Below, one piece after another: positions 44,890 to 58,599 of a DNA stretch of 64,000 nt. How positions within the stretch are numbered: the stretch's first letter is position 1; every line of letters starts with the position of its first letter. The position numbers and the translations under genes were made by a program. Source of the stretch: Diphasiastrum complanatum (Eukaryota; Streptophyta; Lycopodiopsida; Lycopodiales; Lycopodiaceae); assembly GCA_029204225.1 (NCBI GenBank), contig CM055096.1, positions 64,777,370 to 64,841,369 of the forward strand, written 5' to 3'. A model generated the notes under the pieces. It made no database searches. It saw only the letters and a list, made by a program, of their open reading frames with translations, and was not told where the DNA came from.

Positions 44890-45639
44890 GCAGCGAAAAT
44901 GAAGGCCGTGATCACATCATCAACAAGAGAAAGAAGAAGATGAAACATGATTATATGATCTGAATTACTTAGATAATGAAATTAGAGTAGTTCTGATTAA
45001 TTGAACGTCAATTTAGGTGTCGTAGACAACCACAAGGAGAAATGCAAAATAATTAGGCATCTAAGACGGTTGTGCACTTCTTTGTTACTGATATTATGGT
45101 ATAAAGAAATGTGCATCAATTAGGCATCTATGACAGCCATACATTTATTCATTTGTGGAGCTATTGACAATAGAGGAGAAAGAGTAAGAGTAATTCAATC
45201 ATGAATGCAATGAGATAGAACTATAGCGATTCTGTATATCTCTAATTCTGAGGAGTCAGATACTGGAAACCAATTTTGGTCGACTGATCTCTGTCGCAGA
45301 GATGATCATTTGTCATCCCTTGTCTCTACTCGCTCAGTTCATTATATAGTTGTTGGATGATCATGTATAATTTTGATGTTTACAATTACAAGATCATTTA
45401 ACTTGATCCGTAGATCAGTTATTACAGCGGAGCATGAAGACGTAAACAGGTGTAGAAATCTCTTTTGTACGTGATAGTAGGAGCATGAAGCTACAACCGC
45501 AATCTCCTTCACATGCGATTGCAAGCGGTGTCTTGCGGTTCCGTCGCAATCGCATGTTAACCGCAATTGTTGACTTGCGGTGTTCCTTTGGTCAGTCTTC
45601 TTTGTAAGCTTCGCATTGTGACCGCAGGCTAGACTCGGG

Positions 45640-45640
<1 letters not shown>
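44890..45640 (-). repeat. Solo or orphan LTR, inverted relative of 41848-42950
   Basis: Read on the minus strand it shares ordered blocks with the plus-strand LTR at 41848: 'aaccgcaa' clusters, 'gatctacggatcaagt', a 'ctgactcctca' block and 'gttgtctacgacac'. No internal copia sequence is attached on either side, so it is a solo LTR or a fragment. It is bordered on the right by a (CT)n tract (45643-45681). Confidence 0.55.
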
Positions 45641-45681
<41 letters not shown>

Positions 45682-45682
<1 letters not shown>

Positions 45683-46217
45683 ACTCGAGTAGAAGGTTAT
45701 GCTAATGCATTAAATTCTTGTACTTCCTCGCCCATCTCCCTATTGAATTTTCTTATCCTTGAAGCCAGGAGTCTCTCCTCCATTGCATTCATTCACCATG
45801 GCATGGAGCTGAAGTGGTTAGGGTATTAACTAGCCAGTTTATGTTGGTTGGGTGGTTTTGCTCCATAGGTGTCCTTTTGGTTGTATTCGACAGTCGGATC
45901 CTCACTTGGCGATCCTTACATTTATCTTCCCCTGGTTCAACTCCAAATGGAATCTGTTTGATCCCCCCACCTTTGGAAAGCTAGATTTTGATGTACCCAA
46001 AAAATTAGAACGGGAAAACTTAGAGTCGTTTCCCTTAGGATTCTTCAACTCTCTCTCCCTGTCCATGCTCATTATAGAGGTGATGTAACACATATCTATT
46101 CTAAAGGCTCATTATATCTATTGTAAGGTCATTATGCAAAATATTAGACGAGGATGTGGTTCACATTATTTTCCACTGCTATGCTTCTCTTTGGAAATCT
46201 GTGGCTGACCTCTTTAT
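45682..46217. other. No recognised gene
   Basis: A 78-codon frame at 45852-46088 has ordinary composition but no motif I know. The stretch ends at the LTR boundary of the 46.2-49.95 kb copia element. Confidence 0.3.
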
Positions 46218-46863
46218 TGTGAAAAATATAGATCCATAATACATTTAATGGATTAACAAGATCTTAGCCAAATTTGGTTGCACATCTAGAAATAGTTAGA
46301 AGGTAGAAATAACTACTTTATGCATGCTAGAACTTAGAAATGCATAATGATCTGATCATAAACACTTAGGTATGACTTCTGCCTTTGTCTGTACATAAGC
46401 AATAAATGATTGTACTTCACATGTGTGAAAGCAAAATCTACAATAAAATCAACATTTTACACATAGAAAACCAAGATATCAAAAGAAATGCACATGAGAT
46501 GGACATAGAAACACAAGAGATGAATTCTCCACAAAGAAAGAAAACTTGATGATTATTTCTCCACCCAGGTTCAACTATTTATAGCTTTCAAAATGTCATT
46601 TGGCCAATGGCCCTAAACTTGACCTAAATTGAAAACTTCTAGATACTTCATCAAAAACCCAGAAATTTTAGTCTAGATGCAATGTATCAAATTCAGCCAA
46701 TTAGAATGGGTCCAAACTCAGCCTCACCCACTTATCTACTTGCCAAAAATAGTACAAACACTATTTAGGCCTTTATTGACAAATATGGACCTATCTCTAA
46801 GTTGAGATTTCATGTTGGCCTCCAAAAATGCCAAATAACCAAAAACTAGTTGACAATTTTTCA
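46218..46863 (-). repeat. 3' LTR
   Basis: Homologous along its whole length to 49302-49950, with scattered differences in the order of 10-15% by eye, so the insertion is not recent. Confidence 0.85.
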
Positions 46864-47345
46864 AACTCCCTCTTCAACTAGTTTTAGCATGGATTTAGAT
46901 AGAGCTCCAAGTGAGGTTCTATGCTTCATAAACAAGTCTTTTCCCAATGCTTTGGTGAAGATATCAACCACACACTCCCTTGAGGAAACATGTTGAAGCT
47001 CCACCTCCTTTGCCATGACTTGTTTTCTCACAAATTGATAAGCCACTTCAATATGCTTGCTCCTTGCATGAAAAATAGGATTGCTTGCCAGTCTTTGGGT
47101 TAAAAGGTTATCACATAATATGAATGGACTCTTTGAAAAATCTAGCAAGTGAAAATCTATTACCATCCTTTTGATCCAGAACATCTCCTTTGTACAAGAT
47201 GTAAAAGCTTTGTACTCGGCCTCACTAGATGACAATGAGATTGTAGCTTGTTTCTTTGACATTCAAGAGATAGCTCCATCACCTATGAAAAAATCATGGG
47301 CACTTAAATCCATTTGATCTCCAGAAAAGTCAAAATATGAAAATC
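46861..47345 (-). pseudogene. copia RNase H remnant
   Basis: The open frame 46861-47262 reads 'KKQATISLSSSEAEYKAFTS', 'EMFWIKRMV', 'HARSKHIEVAYQFVRKQV' and 'CVVDIFTKALGKDLF', a typical copia RNase H C-terminus, ending in the polypurine tract. Upstream, 47345-47263, 'DGAIS' and a stop precede it. RNase H removes the RNA strand during reverse transcription. The frame is nearly intact but has lost its RT. Confidence 0.85.
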
Positions 47346-48350
<1,005 letters not shown>

Positions 48351-48433
48351 CCTCCACTCAAAATGATGTCATCCACATAGATTAGAAGAATAGTAACATG
48401 ATTTCCAACAAATCTATAGTAAAGTGAATGATC

Positions 48434-48697
48434 CTACTCACTAATCATAAAATTTTGAGAAAGTAAGAAAGAGTTAAGCTTAGCATACCAACTCCTTGGT
48501 GTTTGCTTAAGACCATACAAACTCTTTTGTAGAAAACAAACATGATTAGGCTTGCCATGTGAAATGTAGCCCTCGGGTTGCTCCATAAACAACTCATTCA
48601 TCTCCAATAAGGACTCCATCCTCACCTTCCAAGTAGAATAGTTGATTGAGGTAAGCCTATCATTGCCTTCCAACATGAAGCCACTTGAGGTTGCCAT
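48434..48697 (-). pseudogene. copia gag N-terminus fused in frame to RT
   Basis: The 87-codon frame starts as copia gag ('GNDRLTSINYSTWKVRMESL') and changes after about 33 residues to reverse transcriptase ('LFMEQPEGYI', 'CFLQKSLYGLKQTPRSWYAK', 'LNSFLLSQNF'). Both halves are in one frame without a stop, so an internal deletion of several kilobases removed the rest of gag, the protease, the integrase and half of RT. The frame then stops and the sequence ends at the CT insert. Confidence 0.85.
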
Positions 48698-49301
48698 GTT
48701 GCAATGATTTGATCTTCTCTTTGAACTTATTCCAATGCATTTAGCACTCCCTTAAAAATCAACAAATGAAACTCAAAAAGAAGTCACAAAGATTTGGAAA
48801 CACTCTAGCCTCTTTCTAGCGAATCTTAGCACCTAGAATCTTGATTTCTCGATCACAATAGATCTAAACAAAATATGATGAACTTTTGTCACCTAAGATT
48901 GAAACACACTCTTGAAAAGTCCAGCAACCTAAAAATCAAGAGATCCTATCAAATTTAGGGTTTCACCAAAAATGCAAAATATTGAATCAAGCAAAATCTA
49001 CATGCAAAAGCTAGAATCTTGATATATCATCTATTAGAATGTATCATCCTCTACCATGAATAATTTTTGTCTCCACATTTCAGTAAGTGGCTTAAAAAAT
49101 CAGCCATCTACAAGTGATTTGACCTTAAATGACTTTAGGATCACAAAGATTCAATCTCTATAGTTAAAAATGTTTGATTTGAGTTAGCAACACCTCCAAA
49201 TCCTCATAGAATTTATGGCGCCCTCAAATCCACCACTAGATTTGGTAAGAACACAAAATTGTAAGAACACAAAATTTGGCCTGCAACTGGCTCTGATGCC
49301 A

Positions 49302-49950
49302 TGTGAAAAATCAGAGATCAAAATATATTTAGTTCATCAATGATCTTTAGCCAAGTTTGATTACACATCTAGATTCATCAACAAGATATAAATCACTACT
49401 TTATGCATGCTAGAATTTAGAAATGAATCAAGGTCTGATCTTAACCACTTAGATCTAACTTAGTATTGTCCATGTTCGTAGAGAAGTAGTACAGTATAGT
49501 ACTCCACACATGTGAAAGCTAGATCAACAAGAAAATCAACATTATGCACATAGAAACTCAAGGCATCATGAGAAATTCACAAGAGACAAACATAGAATCA
49601 ACAAAGATGAATTCTCCACATCATAAGAGAATACAATGATCTGTCCTCCATGTAGGTACAACTATTTATAGCAGCCACAATGGCATTTAGCCACTTTCCC
49701 TAAGTATGCTAAAATGGCAACATCTAGGTACTTAACCAAAAACGTAGAAATACTAGTCTAAATGCAATGTACCAAAATTAGTCAATTATAATGGGTCCAA
49801 AATTTGACTTCATCCACTTATCTACTTGCCAAAAATAGTAAAGCCACTATTTAGGCCCTTACTGACAAATATGAAACTATATGTAAGTTGAGATTTCAAG
49901 TTGGCCTCAAAATTGCCAGATAGCATGTCAAAACTAGTTGACAATTTTCA
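49302..49950 (-). repeat. 5' LTR
   Basis: TG...CA ends on the minus strand, followed at once (toward lower coordinates) by the TGGCATCAGAGCC primer-binding site at 49289-49301. Confidence 0.85.
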
Positions 49951-52900
49951 CATTTTGGATGTCATGGCGATGTGTATGTGCAAGAGATTTGTAGTCATGA
50001 AATACCATGACTTTTCATAATATGGGCTTAGCAAGACTAACTAACAATGGCATGTCGAGAATGAGATCACTTCAATTAAGCATGATCTTTGATTGATTTT
50101 TGTATAAAAATTTTACTAAAAGACATAGTGAATAAATATTTTTAAAAATCAATTATGTAATGAATCTAGTTTCCATGACATGATCTCTCATTAGTTGGTG
50201 GTTGTCCATTTCAATGTTAACCCATTGTAGTGTATGAGCTTGTCTTTTGTGGATATCTTTCCTCTCAAGTATCATCATACTTATATCCAAAGTTTCCACA
50301 ACTAAAAGTTCCTCGATGGTTTCTTTTATCTTAATCATATAGTGCAATCAATCATTATCAATGTACATGGTTGTTTCTTATGCTCAGCATTCATGTCCAA
50401 CATATGCTCAAGGGTCATCATTTGTTGCATTTGTCAATGTTTGGCAAAAAGTGTCTTTATGGATGACATGTTGAATGAGTTTCACCTAGACTTGAAGCCA
50501 ATGCTTGAAAAGCAAAATTTTAATTAGCATACTATATTCTAAGCCCACTCAAGTGGGACTAGAATTGCACATTGGCCTATGGAAGGCTTGGAAAAAGGAA
50601 TAATTAATAGGTCACATACATCTTAAAGTTAATTAAACCTACAAAATCAAACCACCAGTTATAGTAACTTACACTTTCCATGTTCAGAAACTTCAAGATA
50701 TTAGAGAACAACATGACAACAAGCTATAGTTTTCAAAATAAGGCCAAATATACCATCGGTAGCTACAAGAAGTCAATCAGAAGCAATTTCATGAATGTAT
50801 TGTGATGTAAATTGTTATTCTATTACAAATATAGACAAGTTTGCATGTGCATGTACATACAGACTTCTAAACTTTTGAATTAGTAATCTCATTTTCATGG
50901 GCAAACTAGTGACATTTTTTTATGAATTGCACCTGAAAATGAGTGATGTTAGAACATTAAGTTTGCATGCAATGTATTCATACTTTTCTAGTGGGTGAGG
51001 TGTTTCTTCTTCATATAGGAAACCATCTTGGATTTTAATGGTCGAGTGGACAGTTGAATACTTGGTCTCATCTTCTATAAAAAAAGAAGAAGTCTTGCTT
51101 GTTTTTCAATATACACCTCACATTTTCTTACGAATACACGCACAATCAGTTGTGAGAAGCCCTTCCTTGTGAAAGTTGAAATTTTCACAAGTTATATCTA
51201 GAATATAAAAAAAGTGTGTTCATCGCCATTTTCGACAAAATTACAAAATAATATATAATTGTACCTTGATTTGAGTTTTTATTAGAAAATAACACTAAAA
51301 GAAATATGATGGTAAAACTTACTGATTAATTGAATAACAAATGTCATCATGTCATACGTTATAGAATTCAATAGTTTGGTATTTATATTGTTTTGTCAAT
51401 GCATAAAAGAAGGTGCCTCACAACAACTTTTTTTAAGTGTTTGAAAAAGTCTTGAGATTGGACTTTTTTTATATACAATTTGCATTGCATAATGGAAAAT
51501 GATGTAACTCTTTAAGTGGCCTATTGGGCCCACAAACATGAGTTTAAAAAAAAGTATTTGTGTGAGTATGCAATATAGCCTACTATATGCCCTAGACAAT
51601 GTGCACATCAATTTGTAGTTAGCCTTAGATACATTGAAAGTGTTTCATCAACAATAGAAATAAATATAGAGCTTTACGTAATTGATATGAATCCACTTTA
51701 GCATTTGCTTTTTGGCTCTCATATATTTTTTCTCACATAAAAATTACCATGAATTAAGGACTTTTGCCAAAGTACAAGCAAAGGCTCAAATCATGCAAAA
51801 GTTTTACGACATCTTTGAAAAGAAGTAGGGGGGGATGACAAGTACAAACTTGTAAAGCTGACATAAATGAGCGATTGAGGCTCAACCTGAGGAAATTTTA
51901 CTACCACCATAAGACTATATCCTCACCAGATAGACAGCTAGTAGACATAATGACAAGTCAAGAGCATCAAATGATTACTTTTTTTCTGACGTAACAAATG
52001 CACAACCACATACAACTCGAATTCAGATCTACACCTTCGTGAATAGGTAACATGCAGGTCCACACACACTCATGCAAACCAACACGAATGATAAAGTATC
52101 AAATACATGACCAAGGACTGTCCGTAAGTGGTATCCTGTCATACCAACACTTGTGCCACCTGTAGATTCATTGCTACACCACTCTCCAAATCAGATCCTC
52201 AACCATGGCTAGCACCTATCTCCAAGATGCCCTCACGTCCAAGCATATCCAACTGTCCAATAAGCCTTGAAAGTTGATTCTCATTCATTCCCCATGCTCC
52301 AAACACAAGAGCTTACAAAGGACTCAATGAATGAATGTATGTAAGTCTCACCACAGACTATACCTTAGTAGCTCGCCCATCTCCTAGATATATTGATGAT
52401 GATTTGCATGTCCTACATCCCATGTAGGCTCAACTTCCGATGTTTGATGTTGCCAACTCTAATTTGACCAGTATAAAGGCCTTTCACCAAGGAGCCTATG
52501 TCACTAACACATCCATCATAGCATCTAAGCCAAAGCAAATACAAACTAGATCCACCATCGCGATGTGAAATTCACCCACGATCCATAGCATATCAGGTAG
52601 AATAGCTCCAGAACCATGTACCATGTACCATCTGATCATCAAGTACCCATTACCCACTAATAGCTCTCCAAGAATCCGTCCACCTACAGTGTAACTAGAC
52701 TCCAATTGGATCTAACCAAATAACTGCATCTTGCTTACCAAAATATGATGCATAAAAACAACATGTGATGCCAACCTGGAGACCTTTGTGTATATAACCA
52801 TTCATCTCACCTATTCACCTGCCAAAGTATCAGTTGTCACTCCTTGAGCAACCATCTCCATCCTTGTTGGCTCACAACCATGGGCATGCTGGATCCACAT

Positions 52901-53083
52901 CACCCCATAATGCACTCCATGCCCTCAAGATATGTACCACCTGTTGGCTCTTCAACATCCTTCCAGCTGTGGCTCCAACTAGTACGAGTTATGGCTTCTC
53001 TCAACTAACCCTCACTAAGGCTATTTCTAGCTAGCATGGATATGGATGCAAGAAGACAATCATGAGCATGGTGGTGAGTATTC
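49951..53083. other. Long stretch without recognised genes
   Basis: About 3.1 kb of mostly AT-rich DNA. Short frames at 50153-50347 (minus), 50342-50527 (plus), 51396-51611 (minus) and 52496-52705 (minus) match nothing I know. A purine run followed by TGACAAG at about 51827-51845 could be a polypurine tract and LTR start. From about 52000 to 53040 the base composition is richer in C and reads like decayed coding sequence. Confidence 0.4.
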
Positions 53084-53697
53084 TGATGGGTAAGATCTAC
53101 TCTTCTCTATTTTCTCTCCTTAGTTTCTAACAAATGACGGCTTAACCTAAAAGATAAAACCCTAAACTAAATCTCCTTCTCTAAGGCTTACCCTACTAGA
53201 GAATGGAGGGCCTAGATTAACTTAACCTATTGCCAGATGAATAATATACAATACAATGTAAAGTAATACAGTACATGAAACCACACAAGGGAGAACACTC
53301 AGAGAGAAAGATAGGCATGTATTGCAAATGAGGTTCTTGTCTAAAATGGACTCTTCCACTCTTATATATACTTGGAGTGGTGATCACTTACAAAAAGGCA
53401 CTATGGGACAAATAGTCCTCATGGGCTACCTAAACTTTAAATCACATTGGTGCCATGGGACAAACCCCTAATAGGCCTTTGTGACTAACTTTTACATAAC
53501 TTGAAATCACATATCTATGTGCAGTGCCCATGACAATTTAAACTTAGAACTGAATAACTTAAGTCATTACAAATAAACTAAAAGCTTAAACTTGATGGGC
53601 AAGTTATGCGCTTAAATTCTATCCTGCTTGTATTTTTAAAGATGTTTCGCAAGATGGCTAGAATATTCCTTGGAATATCAGCCTACATTATCCCCTC

Positions 53698-56106
53698 CGT
53701 TAAGAACTTGGCGATCCCACGCCAAGTGCAATGTTAAGATCTCCCTCCTCATGGTGCTGGAGGAGTCAAAGTCAGTGCAGTTTGTCGATGTGGAACTTTT
53801 TGTAAAGTGCTGTTCCGTAGGAGATGAAACTTTGAAGAAGTATGAACGTCTCTAGAAGAGCTGATGTGGACCATATGGGAGTTGGCTCTTTGATGAGTTG
53901 TATTTCCAAGTGCTCACGCAAATGATTCAGCGGATGATGATGTACACGAGTTAAGTATTGTTTTAGACATGATGTGAATGCCACACAAGGGATTACTGAA
54001 TAACAGTGAGATGAAGATGGGGTGGGTGTGATAGGGTGTGTTGTAATCTTGGAAGTGGTGAAGGTGGATATATGGAAGTGGATGGATGGATCAAAATTTC
54101 TTTGCTCATTACTGTCTTTTGAAAGTACTTGTGTTAGTAGAGGTTTTTTATTTGACGTTTCTTGTAGCCCTTTGAATTCTTCACAGAGTTCAAGAGCTCT
54201 TCAAGCGGTCGCGAATGTATAGAGGCGTGTATGGCCTCTATTTTTTTTTTTTGGTCCATTTGAATGATCAACAAGTTGTTAACTTGTCGATTTTTTTGGG
54301 ACTTAAGACATGGCTCATAATCATTGTTGAGAACCTCTAACATCCTTGTGTTTGTTACTTCAAGTGTCGAACTATATCAATGGTATGCTACAGATGTCAT
54401 AGATTTGTCTGTTTCACGAAGTACTATAGTTGATAAACGAGAGCAAGTGCAGATTGATCCATCAGGGAGGAATGAGGACTTGAGACAAGGATGGGGGAAG
54501 TGAGATGAAGCTTCAAGATGTATGATATGGTGGAACATGAGGGAATGAATGGATGGAAAAAAGGAATGAGATGAGTCTTGTGTGGATTTTCATATCTGTC
54601 CATAATTTAACCAATGCTCTTTGTACAATTCTCCACAGAATCATCATTGTTCCCCTTTGAAAATAGTTTTGTCATTGAGGTTGTACGCTCATAACTTCAA
54701 TTTCTGATTGATGTGAGATTCCTTCAATTTGCATAGGCCTATGGGATTTCGCTCGTTGATGACTCGGTGTTTCTTGTGGCCTCCACAAATGATCAAATGA
54801 ATGATGTAAAACAATGGTAGTATATCTTTGAGACACGATTATGACCATTGCTCAATGTACGTTTGTCCAATGAAGCATCGTTGTTGGCGTTGGTAGGAAC
54901 ACTTGTCGTCGGCGTCGGTTTGCATATAGCTTTTTCCTTTGATGTGACTTGAGAGCCCGTCACTGGTACAAACTATCACTTTGTTGATTATGTGATGGCG
55001 ATGGTGAGGCAATTGGAAAAGAGTGGATATTGTATCGCTTACGTAAAACCAACTACTTATTGATGATAGCGGTGGGGTATTGTCACACATATTCCATTTT
55101 GTTGGGAAGATGGATCTTTTGCTGGATCATGAATGCAGTCCTATTATGTGTTCCATTTGTTTCGAAATAGAACATTGTCGATGAAGTGCATGAACTACTT
55201 CTTTCCCGGTTGAGTGTTGTTGTAGTCATTTGCGTAAGCTGTTGAAGTGGATACAAATGACATTCCTTGTGATACTACAATTGTAGAGTTGGACCGAAAT
55301 AGAATTGTCGATGAAATATCACCTATAGTTCTACTGTAAAAGAAACACACCAAACCATACGACAATAGAACAAACAAACAGGCAGCAACAAACAACATAC
55401 TTGACAGGACAAAACTTGAAATAAGAAGAAAAAAATAAAAAATTAAAGTAGATAACTCTATAGAAGAAATTGCATAACACCAAACTCTTGCAATGGAGTA
55501 TTGAACTTGGCACAAGGCCATAGCTACAATATTACAAAAGAAAAAACAAAGTCAGAACGTGTAACATTTATGTAGCATGCAATAAGACAATTATGTCTTA
55601 GATTACTTTCACTCAGATAAAAAAATACAGTTTGTCATCTAGTGATTCATCAGGCGGTAGCTCAAAACTTGGCTCCAGGATATGATATCAATTGCTTGGT
55701 CATAGAGACATATTGAAGACACAGATCTGAGGTGGTACATTCTCGGTCTTATCTATGAATGATGTTTGAGATAGACCTTACGTGGTTGCTAGGATCAGAA
55801 GCAACTATATATCCGTGGATGACAAAAGAATCAATAAGACTAGACGAGCCTAGACACATCTAATACTACTAATTTTGGTAAGGTGCAAACGAATCAACTT
55901 GATGAGCAGACACAATGGTATCTTCTAGATAATACATCGCTGCGTCTATGTAGTCGGAATCAACTTGTGTGATAGAGGATGTAGCAATATGTTGACTCTC
56001 TACAAAACACTGTTGTTTTGGATGGGGAGCGATTGACCTTGGATAATAAGACTCTGGTAAGAGTCTGCGGGTTTCAATTCTCTTCTAATGGCCTTGGGTA
56101 ACTTGA
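53698..56106 (-). other. Internal DNA of the gypsy element, no pol
   Basis: Just inside the polypurine tract the minus strand reads 'LAWDRQVLNGGDNVG', resembling the gypsy pol C-terminal extension. At 56070-55860 a gag-like tail ('ATSSITQVDSDYIDAAMYYL') ends in stops. The rest has short frames only (53772-53984, 54134-54343, 54839-55090, 55195-55521, minus). Confidence 0.4.
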
Positions 56107-56532
56107 CTAGGAATCATTTAATGGCCATTTTTTGGTGATTGTATCATCAACACACTCTATCTCGAGACATTTAAAACGCTCAGAATAGGTGCATACCGCC
56201 TCTTTGCCCTTCATTTTGATCTGAGTCATGTAGCTAAATGGGCTTTGGGTCAGCCTAGATGGTTTGAATTGCTTGATGAGAGATTTTTGTATGGTTTCCC
56301 ATGACTCAATATTCATATTCTCTAGATACAAATACCACTCTTTTGCATCGCCATTGAGAATCATTGGAAACAACCTTAACTTTTCAGCTTTAGAACTATC
56401 TCCATAGAACTTACACACTTATTGAAATAATGGAGGAGCCTGCTTGGGTCCAATTATCCATCGTACTTTGGGCATTGATTCTCGAAATCCTCTTACTTGT
56501 GGTGGAGGCGGATTGTTTGTCTCCCCTGACAT
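56107..56532 (-). pseudogene. Gypsy gag remnant
   Basis: From the ATG at 56532 ('MSGETNNPPPPQVRGF') and, after one stop, the 103-codon frame 56418-56107: 'KLRLFPMILNGDAKEWYLYL', 'SWETIQKSLIKQF' and 'YMTQIKMKGKEAVCTYSERF'. This is the Retrotrans_gag pattern (lrlFp.tL.g.A..Wy..l...si.sWe.l...F...F). Gag packages the element RNA. A single stop separates the N-terminal piece from the domain. Confidence 0.75.
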
Positions 56533-56695
56533 TGTGATCTAAGATAGATGATTCTACACACAATGGTTAGATGATGAATGTGGAAGGTATTCACAAGATG
56601 ATGATCTTATCATGAGGAGTCCATGGCTTTATACTAGGTCACGTCTAATGCACTTCCCTACTAGAGTGCCTAAGGCTATTTCCAACTAGATTGTC

Positions 56696-57250
56696 TCATG
56701 ATAGGATGTGGAAAGTGAATTTGTACGTAGTGTCCATCTGCAAAACCAGAGACTCATTTTTTATTTTGCCCAGTTCGTCAAGGAACTGTTTGAGCCAAAT
56801 GATTTCATTAGCCATCTTTGTTGCTGCAACGTACTCTACTTCGTAGGATGACTGAGCCACAATGGTCTGCTTCTTGCTGACCCAGAGAATTGCTGCTCCT
56901 GACGCGATGGTGCATCCTCTTGAGACACTTTTGCTGTCGTCCTTGAGAGATGCCCAGCTAGCATCACTGTAGGAAAGCATCTAGAACCGTGCATCACTAG
57001 AATAACACAAACCAAAATCCTTCATTAATTGGAGGTATTGCAAAATTTGTATCACAATCTTCCAATGAGTTGATCTTGAATTTGTACAGAATTGGCTCAT
57101 CCTGAACACGGCATGAGCGATGTTAGGATGTGTGTTATCTGCAAGGTACATCAACGATCCAATCAGCTTCCTGTATGGTGTAAGCTGCATCAACTCTCTT
57201 TCTTCTTTAGTCTTCGAACAATCTTCATTCGTCAGGACTGTTTCTGTTCC
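56696..57250 (-). pseudogene. copia RT C-terminus and RNase H remnant
   Basis: Frames 57283-56981 and 56980-56696 read 'SKTKEERELMQLTPYRKLIG', 'SLMYLADNTHPNIAHAVFRM' and 'SDASWASLKDDSKSVSRGCT', 'KKQTIVAQSSYEVEYVAATK', 'EIIWLKQFLDEL': the copia RT-RNase H junction and RNase H. One stop separates the two frames. The first 13 codons of the upper frame are not RT but the complement of an LTR, so the true copia piece begins at about 57245. Possibly the 3' part of the element whose gag lies at 58600-59275. Confidence 0.8.
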
Positions 57251-57855
57251 CAAAAAATGCAAAGTGAGAGAAAGCCACTTCACGTAAAATGTAAAGTGAG
57301 AGAATTTGCGACGTCCTCGTCCGCGTCAACATTCCTAATTCGTTGACCGTATATACCATGTATAGTTGTCACGCAAGCCAAATACTTCAAAGTACAACGA
57401 CTTACCTAATTAGGTGACAAATATTTACTGTAATTAATACATGAATGAATTCTATAAATGGATCATCTAGGCACACTCTACGTGATGCTCCGTCCATGAG
57501 ACAAATGATTTTGAGCCTCCCAGTTACGTCATCATTCTAGTTGTAACTGATAATTTGTTGTGCTTCAGTGTAATATAGTAGCAGCATGCTTTTCTATCTG
57601 TGTATAACGTAGATGAATGCTTGTTGTGATTTGAATGAATTTGCGCCCACTGTTCGCGCTCAGCTTCAAGCTCTTGTACACACATTTTTTATAATTATCA
57701 GGGTGCAAGATTTGTGTCTACATTGTGATTGTTCGATTGCTGATTGTGAATCAATTTTGTCTTGAATATTTGTTGGTAACTGTCGCGCTTCCGATCCATT
57801 ACCATCCGCTCATCACTTCCGCTGCTGCTCACCACATTTCCATCGTTTTGCTACA
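57250..57855 (+). repeat. 5'-truncated copia LTR with primer-binding site
   Basis: From 57250 to about 57640 it matches, in reverse orientation, the LTR at 21303-22428 (including the TATAAAT word at 57453-57459). It is plus-oriented: it ends ...CTACA and is followed immediately by TGGTATCAGAGTGTC (57856 on), a methionine-tRNA primer-binding site. The first ~650 bp of the LTR are missing, replaced by the copia fragment to the left. The last 200 bp differ from the 21-kb copy. Confidence 0.8.
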
Positions 57856-57889
57856 TGGTATCAGAGTGTCTGTTTCTATCAGAGCTCTA

Positions 57890-58579
57890 CTAATTTGATA
57901 TCATCTCCATTTCTCTGATTTTTACAACATTTCCAACTAGTTTTGGCATAGTTTTAACTATAGAACTTTGATCCAACTTTAAAATGATCTCCATCCCAAG
58001 TATAGATTTCTTGTCTAAAGTTCTAAAGTAATTTCCATAATTGATATAGAGAATAGTGTCCACTTTGGATGCTTCACTATTTCTTACATCAATTTTACAC
58101 ATCAAGATAAAATTAGAACATGAAGAACCAGATAGAATGTAAATGAAATGAATCCACCATGCTTCCAGCTTTAAAATTTTTGGAAAATAACAGCAACCAA
58201 ATAATAAATTTGAGTGATGACCACTTTCTTTCTTGTCTCCTCCATCTTTGTCCTTTCTTGATAGGTCTCCACCATGGAACTTCATGAATGAGCCTCCATT
58301 TCCATCTTGCCATAAGATATCATCAACACTTGATGACTTGGGCACGAATGAGTGACATAATGGCCCTCCATTAGCTTCATTTCCATCAGCAAAGCCAGCC
58401 AAGAATGCTAGTACAACTCCAACAATAAGATATTGCAAGACAATGTAGCTAGTTTCACCATATCTTGACAAGTTGCACACATTCACATGAAATAGCTCAA
58501 ACATGAGATAGATCAAGTAAAGTAAACTTGAACAACACTTCTTTGATGTTCTTTTGACCGTACTTGAGTCTTCAAACAC
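57890..58579 (-). CDS. Unrecognised open frame, 229 codons
   Basis: A minus-strand frame of 229 codons with a hydrophobic stretch near residues 45-65 ('IVLQYLIVGVVLAFLAGFAD') followed by a charged glycine-rich segment ('DGNEANGGPLC', 'DGNGGSFMKFHGGDLSRKDK'). I recognise no family. It lies downstream (minus sense) of the gag remnant and ends near the primer-binding site of the plus-oriented LTR. The hydrophobic helix followed by polar residues could be a membrane anchor, but the frame may equally be a chance opening in inserted DNA. Confidence 0.25.
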   Translation of the reverse strand: MFEDSSTVKRTSKKCCSSLLYLIYLMFELFHVNVCNLSRYGETSYIVLQYLIVGVVLAFLAGFADGNEANGGPLCHSFVPKSSSVDDILWQDGNGGSFMKFHGGDLSRKDKDGGDKKESGHHSNLLFGCCYFPKILKLEAWWIHFIYILSGSSCSNFILMCKIDVRNSEASKVDTILYINYGNYFRTLDKKSILGMEIILKLDQSSIVKTMPKLVGNVVKIREMEMISN

Positions 58580-58599
58580 CTACAAAAACATATCCAAAA

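Larger units (their letters stand above)
53084..56532 (-). mobile_element. Gypsy-type element without pol (gag only), decayed
   Basis: The minus strand carries a gag start at 56532, gag domain 56418-56107, about 2.3 kb with no pol motif, a polypurine tract (GGAGGGGATAA) and a 3' LTR beginning TGTAGGCTGATATTCC at 53697. The lower LTR limit (about 53084) is uncertain and no 5' LTR was found. Gag with no protease, RT or integrase points to a non-autonomous LARD-type gypsy element or to a large deletion. Confidence 0.55.

Noticed and set aside
51827-53083. A complete LTR starting at TGACAAG after a purine run
   Set aside because: Only a purine-rich run and a TG are seen; there is no second copy, no primer site and no pol next to it, so I left it as a remark.
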